Position numbers and translations under genes: made by a program
The notes under the pieces: model-generated
Told to the model about the DNA's origin: nothing
Database searches by the model: none
Seen by the model: the letters and a program-made list of their open reading frames with translations, nothing else
Shown: piece after piece, positions 36,479-47,381 of the stretch
Numbering within the stretch: the first letter of the stretch is position 1
Layout of the letters: every line of letters starts with the position of its first letter
NCBI GenBank assembly: GCA_016719565.1
Contig: JADJYU010000008.1
Coordinates: forward strand, 124,001-188,000
Source: Ignavibacteria bacterium
GTDB lineage: Bacteria; Bacteroidota; Ignavibacteria; Tepidaquicellales; Tepidaquicellaceae
DNA length: 64,000 nt
Direction of reading: 5' to 3'

Positions 36479-38419
36479 ATGGGAAAAATTATTGGTATAG
36501 ATTTAGGAACGACTAATTCCTGTGTAGCTGTGATGGAAGGAAACGATCCTGTAGTGATCCCGAATGCAGAAGGCGCGCGGACGACACCATCTGCGGTAGC
36601 TTTTACTAAAACAGGTGACAGATTAGTCGGAGAGCCGGCTAAAAGGCAGGCGGTAACAAACCCTCAAAACACCATCTTTTCAATCAAGAGATTTATGGGA
36701 AGAAGATTTGATGAGGTTACCGAAGAGATAAAGAAAGTTCCTTATAAAGTTATTAAAGGTGAAAATGATGTAGCGAGAGTCGAAGTTGATGATAAAAATT
36801 CAGGACAAAAAAGAATTTATTCACCGCCGGAAATTTCCTCGATGATCCTTCAGAAAATGAAAAAGACCGCAGAAGATTATCTCGGTCAGCCGGTAACGGA
36901 AGCAGTCATAACTGTTCCCGCTTATTTTAATGACGCTCAGAGACAAGCCACCAAAGATGCAGGCAAAATTGCAGGTCTCGATGTAAAGAGAATTATTAAT
37001 GAACCTACAGCAGCAGCTCTGGCATACGGTCTCGATAAAAAGAAAACCAATGAAAAAGTAGTTGTATATGATTTAGGAGGCGGTACTTTTGACGTGTCAA
37101 TTCTGGAATTAGGCGATGGCGTGTTTGAAGTAAAATCAACACATGGAGATACTCACTTAGGAGGAGATGATTTTGATCAGGTTCTCATTGACTATCTTGC
37201 CGAAGAGTTTAAAAAGAAAGAAGGCATAGATCTAAGAAATGATCCGATGGCATTACAAAGATTAAAAGAAGCTGCTGAAAATGCTAAGAAAGCGCTTTCT
37301 TCAAGTTCTCAGACAGAAGTAAATCTTCCGTACATTACAGCGACAGCTGAAGGACCTAAATTTTTACTTGAAACCATTACGAGAGCTAAATTTGAATCAC
37401 TCATCAGTGATCTGGTTGAAAAAACTGTCGGTCCGTGTAAAAAAGCAATTGAAGACTCCGGTCTGAGCCTTAATGAAATTGACGAAGTTATTCTTGTCGG
37501 GGGTTCCACAAGAATCCCGCTTGTTCAGGAAACAGTCAAGAAATTATTTGGTAAAGAACCGAACAAAAGCGTAAATCCGGATGAAGTAGTTGCAATTGGC
37601 GCTGCTATTCAGGGTGGTGTGCTTTCGGGAGATGTACAAGATGTGTTGCTTCTTGACGTAACTCCGCTTTCACTTGGTATTGAAACACTCGGCGGCGTTA
37701 TGACCAAACTGATCGAATCGAATTCAACTATTCCTACAAAGAAGTCTCAGATATTTTCAACAGCTGCTGATAATCAGCCTTCTGTAGAAATTCATGTGCT
37801 ACAGGGTGAAAGAGCAATGGCGACTGATAACAGAACTATAGGAAGATTCCATCTGGGAGGTATACCTAGGGCTCCGAGAGGGACTCCGCAGATTGAAGTT
37901 ACTTTTGATATTGATGCTAACGGTATTTTGAATGTGGCTGCCACCGATAAAGGAACCGGCAAACAACAACAAATAAAAATTACGCATTCATCAGGTCTTT
38001 CTGATTCGGAAATTGAAAAGATGAAAACTGACGCGAAAGAACATGAAGGTGAAGACCTTAAGAAAAAAGAATTGATCGAGATGAAAAATCAGGCAGACGC
38101 TATGGTATTTCAGGGTGAAAAACAGCTAAAGGAATTTGAGGAAAAACTTAATCCTGAAACGAGATCAAAAATTCAAATGGCGCTGGACAGATTAAAGGAT
38201 GCTGTAAAGAGTGATAATCTCAGTACGCTGACTGCTGCAATAGAGGAATATAACAACGTATGGAATGAGGCTTCGTCACAGATGTATTCTGAGACTACTG
38301 GCGCAGACGGAAAGCAGACAGGACAAACAGATTCACAGCCGGGAAAAGAAAACACCGGAGCTCCTGAAGGTAATGTTGAGAATGCTGATTTCGAAGTTGT
38401 AGATGATGATAAAAAATAA
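36479..38419 (+). CDS. dnaK: Chaperone DnaK (Hsp70)
   Basis: DnaK of normal length (646 residues). The ATPase phosphate loop IGIDLGTTNSCVAV is at 5-18, and VYDLGGGTFDVSIL and VGGSTRIPLVQ follow. The substrate-binding domain begins near VLLLDVTPLSLGIET, and the acidic tail ends DFEVVDDDKK. It folds proteins with DnaJ and GrpE, whose genes are not adjacent. A ribosome-binding site (AAAGGG) lies upstream and a terminator follows. Confidence 0.98.
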   Translation: MGKIIGIDLGTTNSCVAVMEGNDPVVIPNAEGARTTPSAVAFTKTGDRLVGEPAKRQAVTNPQNTIFSIKRFMGRRFDEVTEEIKKVPYKVIKGENDVARVEVDDKNSGQKRIYSPPEISSMILQKMKKTAEDYLGQPVTEAVITVPAYFNDAQRQATKDAGKIAGLDVKRIINEPTAAALAYGLDKKKTNEKVVVYDLGGGTFDVSILELGDGVFEVKSTHGDTHLGGDDFDQVLIDYLAEEFKKKEGIDLRNDPMALQRLKEAAENAKKALSSSSQTEVNLPYITATAEGPKFLLETITRAKFESLISDLVEKTVGPCKKAIEDSGLSLNEIDEVILVGGSTRIPLVQETVKKLFGKEPNKSVNPDEVVAIGAAIQGGVLSGDVQDVLLLDVTPLSLGIETLGGVMTKLIESNSTIPTKKSQIFSTAADNQPSVEIHVLQGERAMATDNRTIGRFHLGGIPRAPRGTPQIEVTFDIDANGILNVAATDKGTGKQQQIKITHSSGLSDSEIEKMKTDAKEHEGEDLKKKELIEMKNQADAMVFQGEKQLKEFEEKLNPETRSKIQMALDRLKDAVKSDNLSTLTAAIEEYNNVWNEASSQMYSETTGADGKQTGQTDSQPGKENTGAPEGNVENADFEVVDDDKK

Positions 38420-38439
38420 ATTAGTATAAAGAAATAAAT

Positions 38440-38472
38440 AACCCGCTTCCTCCCAAAAGAAGCGGGTTTTTT
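38440..38472. terminator. Intrinsic terminator between dnaK and the convergent nuclease gene
   Basis: Arms AACCCGCTT (38440-38448) and 38460-38468 followed by TTTTTT on the plus strand. It overlaps the last bases of the convergent gene. On the minus strand the run after the hairpin is less T-rich, so it works mainly for dnaK. Confidence 0.8.
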
Positions 38473-40198
38473 ATGCGGTTAAAAATTTCATTACATCATT
38501 CAAAGTATGATCTTCCCCTATCTCAAATACGCTGTTCCTGTCTTTATTCAATGCCAGCCAGTTTGAGATTACTTTTATTTCGTCAAGTTCAGCCGGATTA
38601 AATTTATGCTGTACAAATTTACTTAGAGAAAAAAACAGATAGTCCGCTGAGTCTGTTAACTCTCCAATGATTTCATTCTGATCAACCTCATTTTCTTCGG
38701 AAAGGGAATATGTCTTTGCAAGCTTTCCATTATGAATGAAAAAAAATTCTTTTGCGGAATTATTCACACATTTTATAATTATCTTTTTTCCGTTTATTGC
38801 AGATGTTATTACTTTCTGATAACTCATAACTTTTTTTATATCCTTAAGCCTGTCCCGTATAAATGCAGCGCTTTCATAGTCCATATTTTCTGAATATTCC
38901 TGCATCTTCACTTCATACAGTTTTTGCACGGAATATTTTTCTGACTCGGTAATAAATTCATGAACTCTGAATACTTCTTTTTCATACTCGTATTTACTCT
39001 GACTAAAATTACACGGCGCATTACATTTACCGATCTCATTATACATACAAACAGAGTGATCAATTGAAGCTTTTAATATTTTTTTCTCACACTTTCTAAT
39101 TTTAAATTCATCATCAATATCTTTTAATAATTTATTCACAGTCATTCCGCTTCTGAACGGACCATAATAATTTGCTCCGTCATTTTCAATTTCATAAACT
39201 TTTTCGACTCTCGGATAACTGTTCTGCACATCGATTTTTAAGAAAGGGTGATACCTGTATCTTTTAAGTGCGGAATTAAATCTTGGCTTATGCTGCTTTA
39301 TCATTTTTGATTCAAGTATCAGTGCGGAAAGTTCCGAGAAAGTTACTTCATATTCAAGTGCAGCAATATTACTCAGAAGCTTTCTTATTTTAATCGGAAA
39401 TTCAGAGTTATGTCTGAAATAACCCGAAACTCTTTCTCTTATATCTTTTGCCTTTCCAATATATAATATTTCACCGTCTTTGCTTTTCATAAAATACACA
39501 CCGGGTTTCCGTGGTAGTTCTTTAAGGGATAATCCGATTCGTTTTAATGCCGGAGATAAATTCTCACTTCCGTAAATTTTCGAATTCTGAAATCTTATAA
39601 CATCTTTGACATCTTCATATTCAAATTTTTCTGAAAGTATTCCGAGAAAATGTCTGAATACTTTTGCTGTGGCAAGCGCATCATCATAAGCTCTGTGCTG
39701 ATTTTTTATTTTGATTCCTAAATGGGAAGTTACATTGCCTAAAGATTTACTCTTTAGTCTTTTTAAAAGTCTGTTGGCAAGTTTACACGTGCAAAGTGAT
39801 TTCATCTCAAACTTAATTCCTTCTCTTTCGAATGAATGAAAAAGAAATTTATAGTCAAAGCCCGCATTATGTCCTACAAAAAAAACTCCGGCATCTGCAT
39901 CAGATTTGAGATCGGAATTTAATTTGGAATCTGTTTCAGACTTTAGAAAATCCAAAACATCATTTGCGATCATTCCGAATGACGGTTTCCCAAAAACATC
40001 TGCATTACTGATACCTGTTAACTTTGTAATAAAGTAAGGAATATGCTGACCGGGATTAACGAGACTTCTATATTCTCCGGTGATCTCGCCATGCTGAATC
40101 CTGATCATTGCTATCTCCGTGATCCTGTTGTTATACGGAGACATGCCTGTAGTCTCAACATCACAAACGATATAGGTGGGACTGTATATACTTTCCAA
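38471..40198 (-). CDS. DEDDh exonuclease fused to GIY-YIG (UvrC/Cho-like) nuclease
   Basis: This 575-residue protein begins with a DnaQ-type 3'-5' exonuclease (about 5-190): Exo I VCDVETTG (Asp13, Glu15), Exo II GHNAGFDYKF and Exo III HRAYDDALATA. A GIY-YIG nuclease (about 228-305, PGVYFMKSKDGEILYIGKAKDIRERV) follows. Cysteine motifs (CEKK, CMYNEIGKCNAPCNF) and a UVR-like helix pair come after. The UvrC C-terminal endonuclease and HhH domains are missing. Similar fusions are known in several bacteria. It likely cuts and trims damaged DNA beside or instead of UvrC. Confidence 0.88.
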   Translation of the reverse strand: MESIYSPTYIVCDVETTGMSPYNNRITEIAMIRIQHGEITGEYRSLVNPGQHIPYFITKLTGISNADVFGKPSFGMIANDVLDFLKSETDSKLNSDLKSDADAGVFFVGHNAGFDYKFLFHSFEREGIKFEMKSLCTCKLANRLLKRLKSKSLGNVTSHLGIKIKNQHRAYDDALATAKVFRHFLGILSEKFEYEDVKDVIRFQNSKIYGSENLSPALKRIGLSLKELPRKPGVYFMKSKDGEILYIGKAKDIRERVSGYFRHNSEFPIKIRKLLSNIAALEYEVTFSELSALILESKMIKQHKPRFNSALKRYRYHPFLKIDVQNSYPRVEKVYEIENDGANYYGPFRSGMTVNKLLKDIDDEFKIRKCEKKILKASIDHSVCMYNEIGKCNAPCNFSQSKYEYEKEVFRVHEFITESEKYSVQKLYEVKMQEYSENMDYESAAFIRDRLKDIKKVMSYQKVITSAINGKKIIIKCVNNSAKEFFFIHNGKLAKTYSLSEENEVDQNEIIGELTDSADYLFFSLSKFVQHKFNPAELDEIKVISNWLALNKDRNSVFEIGEDHTLNDVMKFLTA

Positions 40199-40442
40199 GA
40201 TAACTTAAGATTTATAGATCAAATATAAAAATATGAAAAGAATGTTACCATTGAAAAATTAAATTAAAATCTAACAGAACCCATGATTTATTATAGTTAT
40301 TTTTTCTGATAACATAAATTCTACTATATTAATAAGTACTATATTTCCAAGATAAGTGAAAATAAATTTTATTATTAATTATAAGAGAAATTTACTAAGT
40401 TATATTATATAATTTATTACTCAATCAGTTTAAAAATTATTC

Positions 40443-41408
40443 TTGAAAAAATTCTGGAGATATTTAGTAATAAAATCCATTCGGAGAAAAAATCAAAGCG
40501 GGAAGACATTCTCCGCTTATCAGTTAGCCCGCGGCTTCAGAAATCTGAGAATAACAATTGTAACTTTTTTTAAAAATCTGATAATGACAACGATAGGTAT
40601 CACCTGCGCAGCATTTGGTCTCAAAAGTTTTTTACTTCCGAATAAATTTTTCGACGGCGGAGCAACAGGCATTGCAATTTTAATATCGCAGTTAACAAAC
40701 TTGTCGCTTTCTATTCTGATTCTTCTGGTTAATATTCCTTTCATTATACTTGGATACAGTGTACTTGGTAAAAGCTTTACGATAAAAACCGCTGTTGTGA
40801 TAACCGGACTTTCCATTGTACTGGCAGTTTCTGAATTTCCGCAAATCACAAGCGATAAATTATTAGTCGCGGTTTTCGGAGGTTTTTCTAGGTGCCGGTA
40901 TAGGGTTAACAGTCAGAAGCGGCGCAGTGCTGGACGGAACTGAAATACTTGCCATATTTATGAGCAGAAAATACGGCACTACAATCGGCGATATTCTTTT
41001 TGGAATAAACATATTAGTGTTTTCCTCAGCCGCATATTTCTTTTCGATAGAATCAGCGCTCTACTCCATCATAACTTATCTTTCCGCTTCCAAAACGGTT
41101 GATTTTATAATAGAAGGAATTGAAGAATACACGGGGATTACTATTGTTTCCAGACGCAGTGAAGAGATCCGGGAAATGATAATAAATGAAATGGGCAGAG
41201 GGGTAACAATATATACCGGTAAAAAGGATATGGTAAAACCGGAGAGTTCGCTGATATGGATGTAATTTATTCCGTAATAACCCGACTTGAAGTAAGCAAG
41301 ATGTATTCTGAAATTCAAAAACTTGATCCGAATGCATTTATAGTCAACAGCAGTGTAAGGGATACTAAAGGAGGTATAATAAAAAAACGTCCTCTTAAGC
41401 ATCAGTAA
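40443..41408 (+). CDS. YitT-family membrane protein (DUF2179), frameshifted
   Basis: The first frame (40443-40943) gives about four to five helices in YitT order (GITCAAFGLKSFLLPNKFFDGG; LLVNIPFIILGYSVLGKSF) and then runs out near 40885 (GGFSRC). Adding one T in the T-run restores GAGIGLTVRSGAVLDGTE and joins the frame at 40927-41265, including YFFSIESALYSIIT and EYTGITIVSRR. A second shift near 41255 restores DVIYSVITRLEVSKMYSEIQ, the DUF2179 end, to 41408. Function of the family is unknown. Confidence 0.8.
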
Positions 41409-41470
41409 AATTAGTGTTTTTAAAATGGGAAATAAAATACTAATATGAATTTTTCAATTGCAGATAAAAA

Positions 41471-41500
41471 AACTCCTGTAAAAGTATTTTCACAGGAGTT
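41471..41500 (-). terminator. Intrinsic terminator for the DUF1579 gene
   Basis: Arms AACTCCTGT (41471-41479) and ACAGGAGTT (41492-41500). On the minus strand they are followed by seven T, just after the DUF1579-like gene. Confidence 0.75.
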
Positions 41501-41522
41501 CATTTTACTAAATTAATTACGC

Positions 41523-42094
41523 TTATTTTCTTTTATACAAAATTTCCATTGCCTTAAATTCAGAACCGTTTTTTGTAAAATACATTTCCATTTTATGATT
41601 ATCGTTATCTATCATGGTAAATACTTCTCTGACATCTAATAATTGTTTTGTTTCAGGGTCGACCATCTGTCCGGTAAGTGTAGCTGATTTTGAAGCTTCG
41701 TCCCATTTTCCTTTAAGAAACATTATACCTGTGCTCATATTATCAAACCAAACGGAATGAAATTCATTCAAAAGCATTATCATATCCGAGCAGACTCATT
41801 CCTTCAAACGGCATACCCATCATATCACCGGTGTGCTTTCCCTGCTGATATCTTCCACCCATCATCATGGAAAAAAACAGCCTCGCTTTTGGAATTCATC
41901 GGCGGAGCGCCCGGTGCCATCCAAAATGTGTTATCACCTGTCCATGTACCGTCGCTTTTTTGCAAGCATTTCATGCACAGCTCCTGGTGTCATATAATCC
42001 ATCCAGGCTTTCATTTCCTCCTGAGTCTGAGCAAATACATTTGAGAACGAAATGCTAAAAATTAAAGCAAAGAATAATTGTGTTATTTTTTCAT
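41523..42094 (-). CDS. DUF1579-like exported protein, three frameshifts
   Basis: The C-terminal frame (41783-41523) reads SVWFDNMSTGIM, GKWDEASKSATLTGQMVDP and EFKAMEILYKRK, the DUF1579 pattern. Upstream, the other frames give a signal peptide (KKITQLFFALIFSISFS), QEEMKAWMDYMTPG and GNTFWMAPG-like text, then MMGMPFEGMSLLGYDNAFE. Three one-base corrections are needed: an A-run at the start near 42085, an extra A near 41965, and an extra base near 41765. The start codon is the ATG at 42094. Function is unknown. Confidence 0.7.
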
Positions 42095-42424
42095 TTTAAA
42101 TCCTTTCGTTTTTTAAATGCAAAAATAAATTTTTCAGAAATAAAATAAAATGAATTATTGATTTTTTAATTCCAGTTTTGTATACAATGCTTATGACTGT
42201 TTTAAGTGTTCCGGTCTTCTTTAAATATTTATTTGAAGATTATTTACGGCTATTATGAGAAGCCAATTAAGATTTTCAGAAATTTCTGAAAATCCGGACA
42301 TACTACATTAATATTTTTGTCAACCTCTCTATAAAAAATAATGTATCAAACTCTAAGTTAAAAAATCCTATTTTATATAAATCATAAATCCAATAACTTA
42401 ATTATACATTAAATATTTTATTTT
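42095..42424. other. Intergenic upstream of kbl
   Basis: 330 bp of AT-rich DNA between the divergent DUF1579-like and kbl genes. I see no gene, hairpin or repeat of note. Confidence 0.4.
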
Positions 42425-43619
42425 ATGTTTACACAATTTCAATCTCAGTTACAGTCAGAATTAGATACAATAAAAGAGCAGGGGCTTTTTAAACGGGAGA
42501 GGATCATCGAAACACCGCAGGGATCGGAGATCACTGTAAACGGAAAGCAGGTACTGAACTTCTGCGCAAACAACTATCTCGGGCTTTCATCTCATCCGGA
42601 TGTTATAAAAGCCGCTCACGAAACGCTTGACAGTTACGGATACGGAATGTCTTCAGTCAGATTTATATGCGGTACACAGACTATTCATAAAACACTTGAA
42701 AAAAAATTAAGCGTGTTTCTAGGTACTGAGGATACAATTTTATATGCAGCATGTTTTGACGCAAACGGCGGTGTATTCGAACCGCTGCTCGGAGATTCTG
42801 ACGCTATTATTTCCGATGAACTTAATCACGCCAGCATCATTGACGGTGTGCGTTTATGCAAAGCTATGAGATTTCGATATAAAAATAATGACATGGCTGA
42901 TCTCGAAGCAAAGCTTAAAGAAGCAAAAGAAAAAGGAGCTAAACAAATACTCATTTGTACTGATGGAGCTTTTTCCATGGATGGAGTGATCGCGAATCTG
43001 AGGGGTATATGTGATCTCGCCGATAAATATGAAGCTATGGTCATGACTGATGAATGTCACTGCACCGGATTTCTGGGAAAGACCGGAAGAGGTTCAATAG
43101 AAGTGAATGATGTAATAGGAAGAGTTGATATAATCACTGGAACGCTTGGCAAAGCGTTAGGCGGAGCAATGGGCGGTTTCACAAGCGGAAGAAAAGAGAT
43201 CATAGAAATGCTCAGACAAAGAAGCAGACCGTATCTCTTTTCAAATTCACTTGCGCCGGCAATTGCGGGAGCTTCTATCAAAGTAATGGACTTGCTCAGT
43301 GAGACTACGGCATTAAGAGACAAACTTGAAGAGAATACTAATTACTTCCGCGAAAAAATGACTGAAGCAGGATTTGACATCAAGCCGGGAATTCATCCGA
43401 TCGTTCCAATAATGCTTTATGATGCAAAGCTTTCACAGGACATGGCATCAAGACTTCTGGAAGAGGGAATTTATGTGATTGGATTTTTCTATCCTGTGGT
43501 AGCAAAAGGACTGGCGAGGATCAGGGGTTCAGCTCTCGGCAGCGCATTCAAGGGAAGATCTTGATAAATGTATTTCAGCTTTTATAAAAGTCGGTAAAGA
43601 GCTTGATGTATTGAAATAA
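42425..43619 (+). CDS. kbl: 2-amino-3-ketobutyrate CoA ligase / glycine C-acetyltransferase, late frameshift
   Basis: The enzyme is about 398 residues once corrected. It is a PLP-dependent alpha-oxoamine synthase with NFCANNYLGLSSHPDVIKA, VMTDECHCTGFLGKTGRG, and the PLP lysine in TGTLGKALGG (Lys243). It converts 2-amino-3-ketobutyrate and CoA to glycine and acetyl-CoA in threonine breakdown. The frame breaks at 43526, where one G is extra (agGGGttcag). Removing it restores RIRVQLSAAHSREDLDKCISAF to a stop at 43619. No tdh gene is adjacent. Confidence 0.93.
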
Positions 43620-43884
43620 AATATTAGATAGAATATAATCACCAAATATAATAGATATAATTTGAACGTCAGACCTAAATATTCACCGATCGAATTTGAA
43701 AGAAATGAATCTTAAGGAAAGAGTGATACCGGGTTTTATTTAACATGAAGTAACTTCCGGTAAGATGTTTGAAGCATATTCAATAAGTGCCGAAATTAAT
43801 ATTTGAGATCAATGTATTTGTTTATAATTTTTACTTTCAAAAAATTTTTAAAATCCATAATATTTATTTTGAATTATTTGATTT

Positions 43885-44346
43885 ATGTCAATAGACTCTG
43901 AAAAAATTGACCGAAGCATAACCGGATTCATGAACCGTCATGGAGTTCAGGCGCTGCAGATTTCTCTTGCAGTTATTTTCATTTGGTTTGGGTTGCTCAA
44001 GTCTCTCGGAATATCACCTGCAGCTGAACTGGTTAAATCGACCGTTAACTGGATGCCGGTTTTTAATACAGATGAATGGGTTACACTAATAGGCTGGTGG
44101 GAAGTTATAATAGGAGTCTGTTTTCTTTTTAAAAAAACGATAAGGATCGCAATCGCACTGCTTGCTATGCAGATGGCCGGAACGTTCATGCCGCTTGTAC
44201 TGCTTCCTCAGATTACTTTTCAGCCGGGTAAAATTCCGTATGCACCTACTATCGAGGGTCAGTATATTATAAAAAATTTGCTTATAATTTCAGCAGCTCT
44301 GGTAATCGGCGGAACTGTAAGAAACAAAGAAAGTAAATTATTATAA
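43885..44346 (+). CDS. DoxX-like small membrane protein
   Basis: This 153-residue protein has about four membrane helices. It starts after a short cytoplasmic leader with LQISLAVIFIWFGLLKSLG, then VTLIGWWEVIIGVCFLFKK, fitting the DoxX/YkgB-like superfamily. The physiological role of such proteins is mostly unknown. The next gene overlaps its stop codon region (taaatga), so the two are co-transcribed. Confidence 0.65.
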   Translation: MSIDSEKIDRSITGFMNRHGVQALQISLAVIFIWFGLLKSLGISPAAELVKSTVNWMPVFNTDEWVTLIGWWEVIIGVCFLFKKTIRIAIALLAMQMAGTFMPLVLLPQITFQPGKIPYAPTIEGQYIIKNLLIISAALVIGGTVRNKESKLL

Positions 44347-44812
44347 ATGAAATTGAATCTCAGGAAAGCCCGGATCGAAGATGCTGAGAAACTTGAGGAG
44401 CTTCAGCAGACACTTGTAAAATATGAAAGAAAATTTGACAGCGGAATTCCTTCAAAAAGGAAATGTATATTATTATGACATTAAAAAATTAATACAGAAC
44501 AAAAAGACACACTTTATTGTTGCTGAAAATGATAATAAAATTATCGGTTGTGGTTTCGGTCAGGAAAGAAAAAACTTTGACTGGGTAAAGGATAAAAAAA
44601 TGGGCTACATTGGACTGATGGTGATCAAAGAAAAGTACAGAAGAAATAATACCGGCAGACTAATAATTGAAAACCTGACTGCATGGTTCAATGAGAAAAA
44701 AATTTCACATATTATACTTGAGACATACTGCAAAAATATTAATGCAGTCAGCGCATACAGAAAATACGGATTTCAGGATTTTGTATTACAGATGAAGTTT
44801 GAAAAGGATTGA
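44347..44812 (+). CDS. GNAT-family N-acetyltransferase, frameshifted
   Basis: The start ATG at 44347 gives KLNLRKARIEDAEKLEELQ, a typical GNAT first strand and helix. The frame breaks at the A-run near 44455; deleting one A joins it to the frame ending at 44812 (GNVYYYDIKK; YIGLMVIKEKYRRNNTGRLII; NAVSAYRKYGFQDFVLQM). The Q/RxxGxA-like loop (RRNNTGR) and the ENxxA helix support acetyl-CoA binding. The substrate is unknown. Confidence 0.8.
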
Positions 44813-44839
44813 ATTTTTAAAAAGATATTTTGGTAAGTT

Positions 44840-46195
44840 ATGAATATTATAGACAGATACATTTTAAAGAAGCATATAGGACCTTTTTCTTCGGACTCAG
44901 GACAGTGATCTTTATTTTTTTTGTTTCAGTTTTTCATAAAATCACTGGATCAGTTTCTCGGAAAAGGGCTTAGCATATGGCTCATCACTCAGCTGATAAC
45001 TCTTAACCTGGCATGGATGTTAACGCTTGCAGTGCCTATGGCAATGCTGGTAGCTTCTCTAATGGCGTTTGGTTCAATGTCGTCGGACAATGAGATAACA
45101 ATTATGAAAGCATCCGGGATTAGTCTTCAGAGATTAATGCTTCCTATTATAGCTGTATCATTTATCATGTTTTATCTGATGATAAAATTTAATAATGACA
45201 TTCTCCCGGAAGCTAATCATAAAGCTAGAATACTATTGTATGACATTTCAAAAACCAAACCAACATTTCTCCTGGAATCCGGAAAATTTTCCGATGATCT
45301 TCAGGGAGTTCAGATAATGGTAAAGAAAACATTTCCTAACAGCAACAATATTGAGGGAGTTTATATTTATGATTATTCAGATCCCAAGTATAAGAATCTT
45401 CTTACTGCAAAGGCAGGGGATATTGGATTTACCAGTGATTTTAAAAAATAGTTATGAATCTGACTGACGGAGAGATACATCAGTTAAGTCAGAAAGATCC
45501 GGAAAATGATTACAGAAAAATAAAATTTGAAAAGCATCGGCTGATGTTCAATGCAGAGGGTTTTGGATTTCAGAATTCAAATGAAAATACATTTTCGCGG
45601 GGTGACCGTGAATTATCAGCATCGGCAATGAGTAATGTTGTTGACAGTTTAAAAAAATTCAGAGGAAGTTTAGACGAGACATTTATAAACAATTTATCCA
45701 AGGATATACAGCTTCTGGCAACGATTGATTACAAAGATACTATTCTAAAGAGAACGCCGGTGATTCAGAAAACAGAGCCGGATCTTTCTGTAAAATCTGT
45801 ACCACCGCCTATCGTTTTGTCTCGTTATGACAGTCTGAATAATCTGAAAAGATTAATTGCAGCGAAGGAAATGAGTATAAGAACATAATTATACTATCCG
45901 GACAGATAGACAGGCAGATAGATTCATATGAAGTGGAAATTTATAAGAAGTATTCAATTCCGTTTGCTTGCGTGGTGTTTATTTTAGTCGGAGCTCCGCT
46001 CGGCTACAGAGTAGGCGTGGAGGATTCGGGATTGCAGCCGGATTTTCACTGCTGTTTTTTTCTGCTTTACTGGGCCTGTCTTATTGGTGGAGAAAAACTT
46101 GCTGACAGGGCACTTATCTCGCCCTTTATGGGAATGTGGATCGCAAATATTATTATAGGATGCTTCGGTTTGTATTTAATGTTTAAATCATCTTA
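44840..46195 (+). CDS. LptF/LptG family LPS-export permease, several frameshifts
   Basis: Reassembled, it reads MNIIDRYILKKHIGPFFFGL, FFIKSLDQFLGKGLSIW, NLAWMLTLAVPMAMLVASLMAFGSMSSDNEI, a periplasmic beta region, EVEIYKKYSIPFACVVFILVGAPLG and a last helix to FGLYLMFKSS. This is the LptF/LptG layout: three helices, a periplasmic jelly-roll, then three helices. With LptBC it moves lipopolysaccharide toward the outer membrane. Breaks lie near 44892, 44915, 45450, 45888 and 46030, all one-base changes in or near short runs. Confidence 0.85.
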
Positions 46196-46217
46196 AGTAT
46201 ATTACAAATCAATTTTA

Positions 46218-46315
46218 TTGTCAAGCCCCGAACAATATAAAGTTACCCAACTCCGCCAGGTTCGGAAGAAAGCAACGGTAAGTATTCTTTGTATGTGATT
46301 TGGGTGTCTTGACAA
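46218..46315 (+). ncRNA. ffs: Small signal recognition particle RNA (4.5S-like)
   Basis: The conserved apical loop of bacterial SRP RNA is present (CTCCGCCAGGTTCGGAAGAA, then AGCAACGGTA). The ends pair (TTGTCAAG at 46218-46225 with CTTGACAA at 46308-46315), giving a closed ~98-nt hairpin. It binds Ffh in co-translational targeting of membrane proteins. It lies between the LptF/G and oxidoreductase genes on the same strand. Confidence 0.95.
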
Positions 46316-46329
46316 TATTTTTTAAATAT

Positions 46330-47330
46330 ATGAGTAAAATAAAAATCAGGATAGTTGGTCTCGGAGGAATTTCACAGATCATTCATCTTCCCATTTTATC
46401 AAAATGGACGATGTAGAAATTCAGGCTGTTTGTGACAGTGATATTTCCAAATGTAAAGCATTTCATCAAAATATAATGTGAAAAATATTATACTGATGTA
46501 AATAATATGCTTGAGGAGAGCGATGATATTTCTGCTGTGATCATTGCAACTCAGACAAGTGTTCACCAAGGATATTGAAAAAAATGTCTTGAGGCGGGAA
46601 AGGATATTCTGATAGAAAAGCCGATAGCCCGAAATTATAAAGAAGCGAAAGTGATAGTTGATACCGCCCAAGAATGAAAAAGAAAATTATGGTGGGTATG
46701 AATAACAGATTCAGAAATGACATGATGCTGCAAGGACTTTCACAAAAGCTGGTGAGATCGGAGAGATATTTTATGTTAAAGCCGGATGGATAAAACCAAA
46801 GAGTTCCGATCAGAGATGGATGCTTCAAAAAGTAATGTCAGGAGGAGGTGTGTTTCTGGATAATGGAATTGCAATGCTCGATCTCGGTATGTGGATACTT
46901 GGCTTTCCGGAGATAAAAAGTCTCAGCGACAAATTATTATCACAATACAAAATCCGTTGAAGATTCAAGTATAGTAATGATTAATTTTAAAAACAAAACT
47001 ACGCTGACAGTGGAAGTGAGCTGGGGTATTCAAAGAGAAGGTGAATTGTTTTACTGTAATGCATTTGGTAAGACAGGAAGTACTTCTATCAACCCGTTTG
47101 TAATTTATAAGAAAATGGAAGACAACCTTTACAACATTACGCCAAAAAAAGTTAACATTCCCTCTAACCCGTTTAAGAAAAGTTATGAATACGAATTACA
47201 GAATTTTATCGGTGCGGTAAAGGGCAATAATGATCTGATCTCCAGCGGAAAGGAAGCTTTGAAGGTAATGCAGATAGCCGATGCAGTCTATAAATCAGCC
47301 AGGTCCGGAAAAGAAATAATATTTAAATGA
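46330..47330 (+). CDS. Gfo/Idh/MocA-family oxidoreductase, several frameshifts
   Basis: The first frame gives a Rossmann start (MSKIKIRIVGLGGISQIIHLP). Then come VCDSDISKC and AGKDILIEKPIAR-like text (VEKP motif) in another frame, and finally the C-terminal domain in the frame ending at 47330 (EVSWGIQREGELFYCNAFG; ALKVMQIADAVYKSARSGKEIIF). The order and motifs are typical of NAD(P)-dependent sugar or cyclitol oxidoreductases. At least four one-base breaks (about 46400, 46480, 46580 and 46950) split it. The substrate is unknown. Confidence 0.85.
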
Positions 47331-47381
47331 TTTCTTTAAGATTTGGTAACATAATTTGGTTAGATTGATGAAAAATAAAAT

